This document shows, piece by piece, positions 37,118-37,187 of a stretch of 37,187 nucleotides of DNA. Below the pieces are notes generated by a model, which saw only the letters and a list, made by a program, of their open reading frames with translations, was not told the DNA's origin and did not search any database. The stretch spans positions 1 through 37,187 of the forward strand of contig CATLPS010000004.1 in NCBI GenBank assembly GCA_950054535.1, written 5' to 3'. Numbering within the stretch: the first letter of the stretch is position 1; each line of letters begins with the position of its first letter. This stretch comes from an uncultured Chlamydiae bacterium. Lineage in GTDB: Bacteria; Chlamydiota; Chlamydiia; Chlamydiales; Parachlamydiaceae. Position numbers and translations under genes: made by a program.

Positions 37118-37187
37118 CTAGCTAGGCGTCTTTTGTTGATCTATATATTTTTTTACAATTTCTAGCGGGGCGCCACCACAGCTAGCT
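37118..37187 (-). mobile_element. C-terminus of IS200/IS605-type Y1 transposase TnpA, truncated by window edge
   Basis: Not in ORF track. Minus-strand reading gives ...ASCGGAPLEIVKKYIDQQKTPS*; SCGGAPLEIVKKYIxxQ resembles the conserved C-terminal tail of IS200 TnpA. Confidence 0.75.

Noticed and set aside
1-37187. CRISPR arrays, tRNA or rRNA genes, retron-like or defence modules
   Set aside because: No regularly spaced repeats, tRNA-like intergenic sequence, rRNA, reverse transcriptase or Cas-like genes were found by eye.

Overview
The window looks like a chromosomal segment from a member of the phylum Chlamydiota, probably an environmental or amoeba-associated lineage. That assignment is an inference from gene content and gene order: a tolQ-tolR-tolA-like-tolB-pal-LysM block next to dsbD and tatD, a dnaE/UhpC-type transporter pair, and a chlamydial-type TrhO. 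Most of the window is housekeeping: rsmD, an NFACT/RqcH protein, murI, the Tol-Pal locus, dsbD, tatD, an SNF2 helicase, trhO, trxA, ileS, dnaE and an OPA-family sugar-phosphate transporter. The interesting material lies mainly at about 16.5-21.2 kb and 23.9-25.1 kb. It includes a large orphan ORF, an exported HD-domain protein with SAMHD1-like motifs, an IQ-motif protein with kinase-like motif remnants, a DUF116-like Cys-rich protein, and a ~101-aa protein with a RING-finger-like cysteine/histidine pattern. Two features are missing from the ORF track: a truncated outer-membrane-like protein at the left edge (1..557, minus) and the C-terminus of an IS200/IS605-type TnpA at the right edge (37118..37187, minus) with a nearby hairpin. 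I saw no CRISPR array, tRNA or rRNA. All family calls are from reading the translations; no searches were run.
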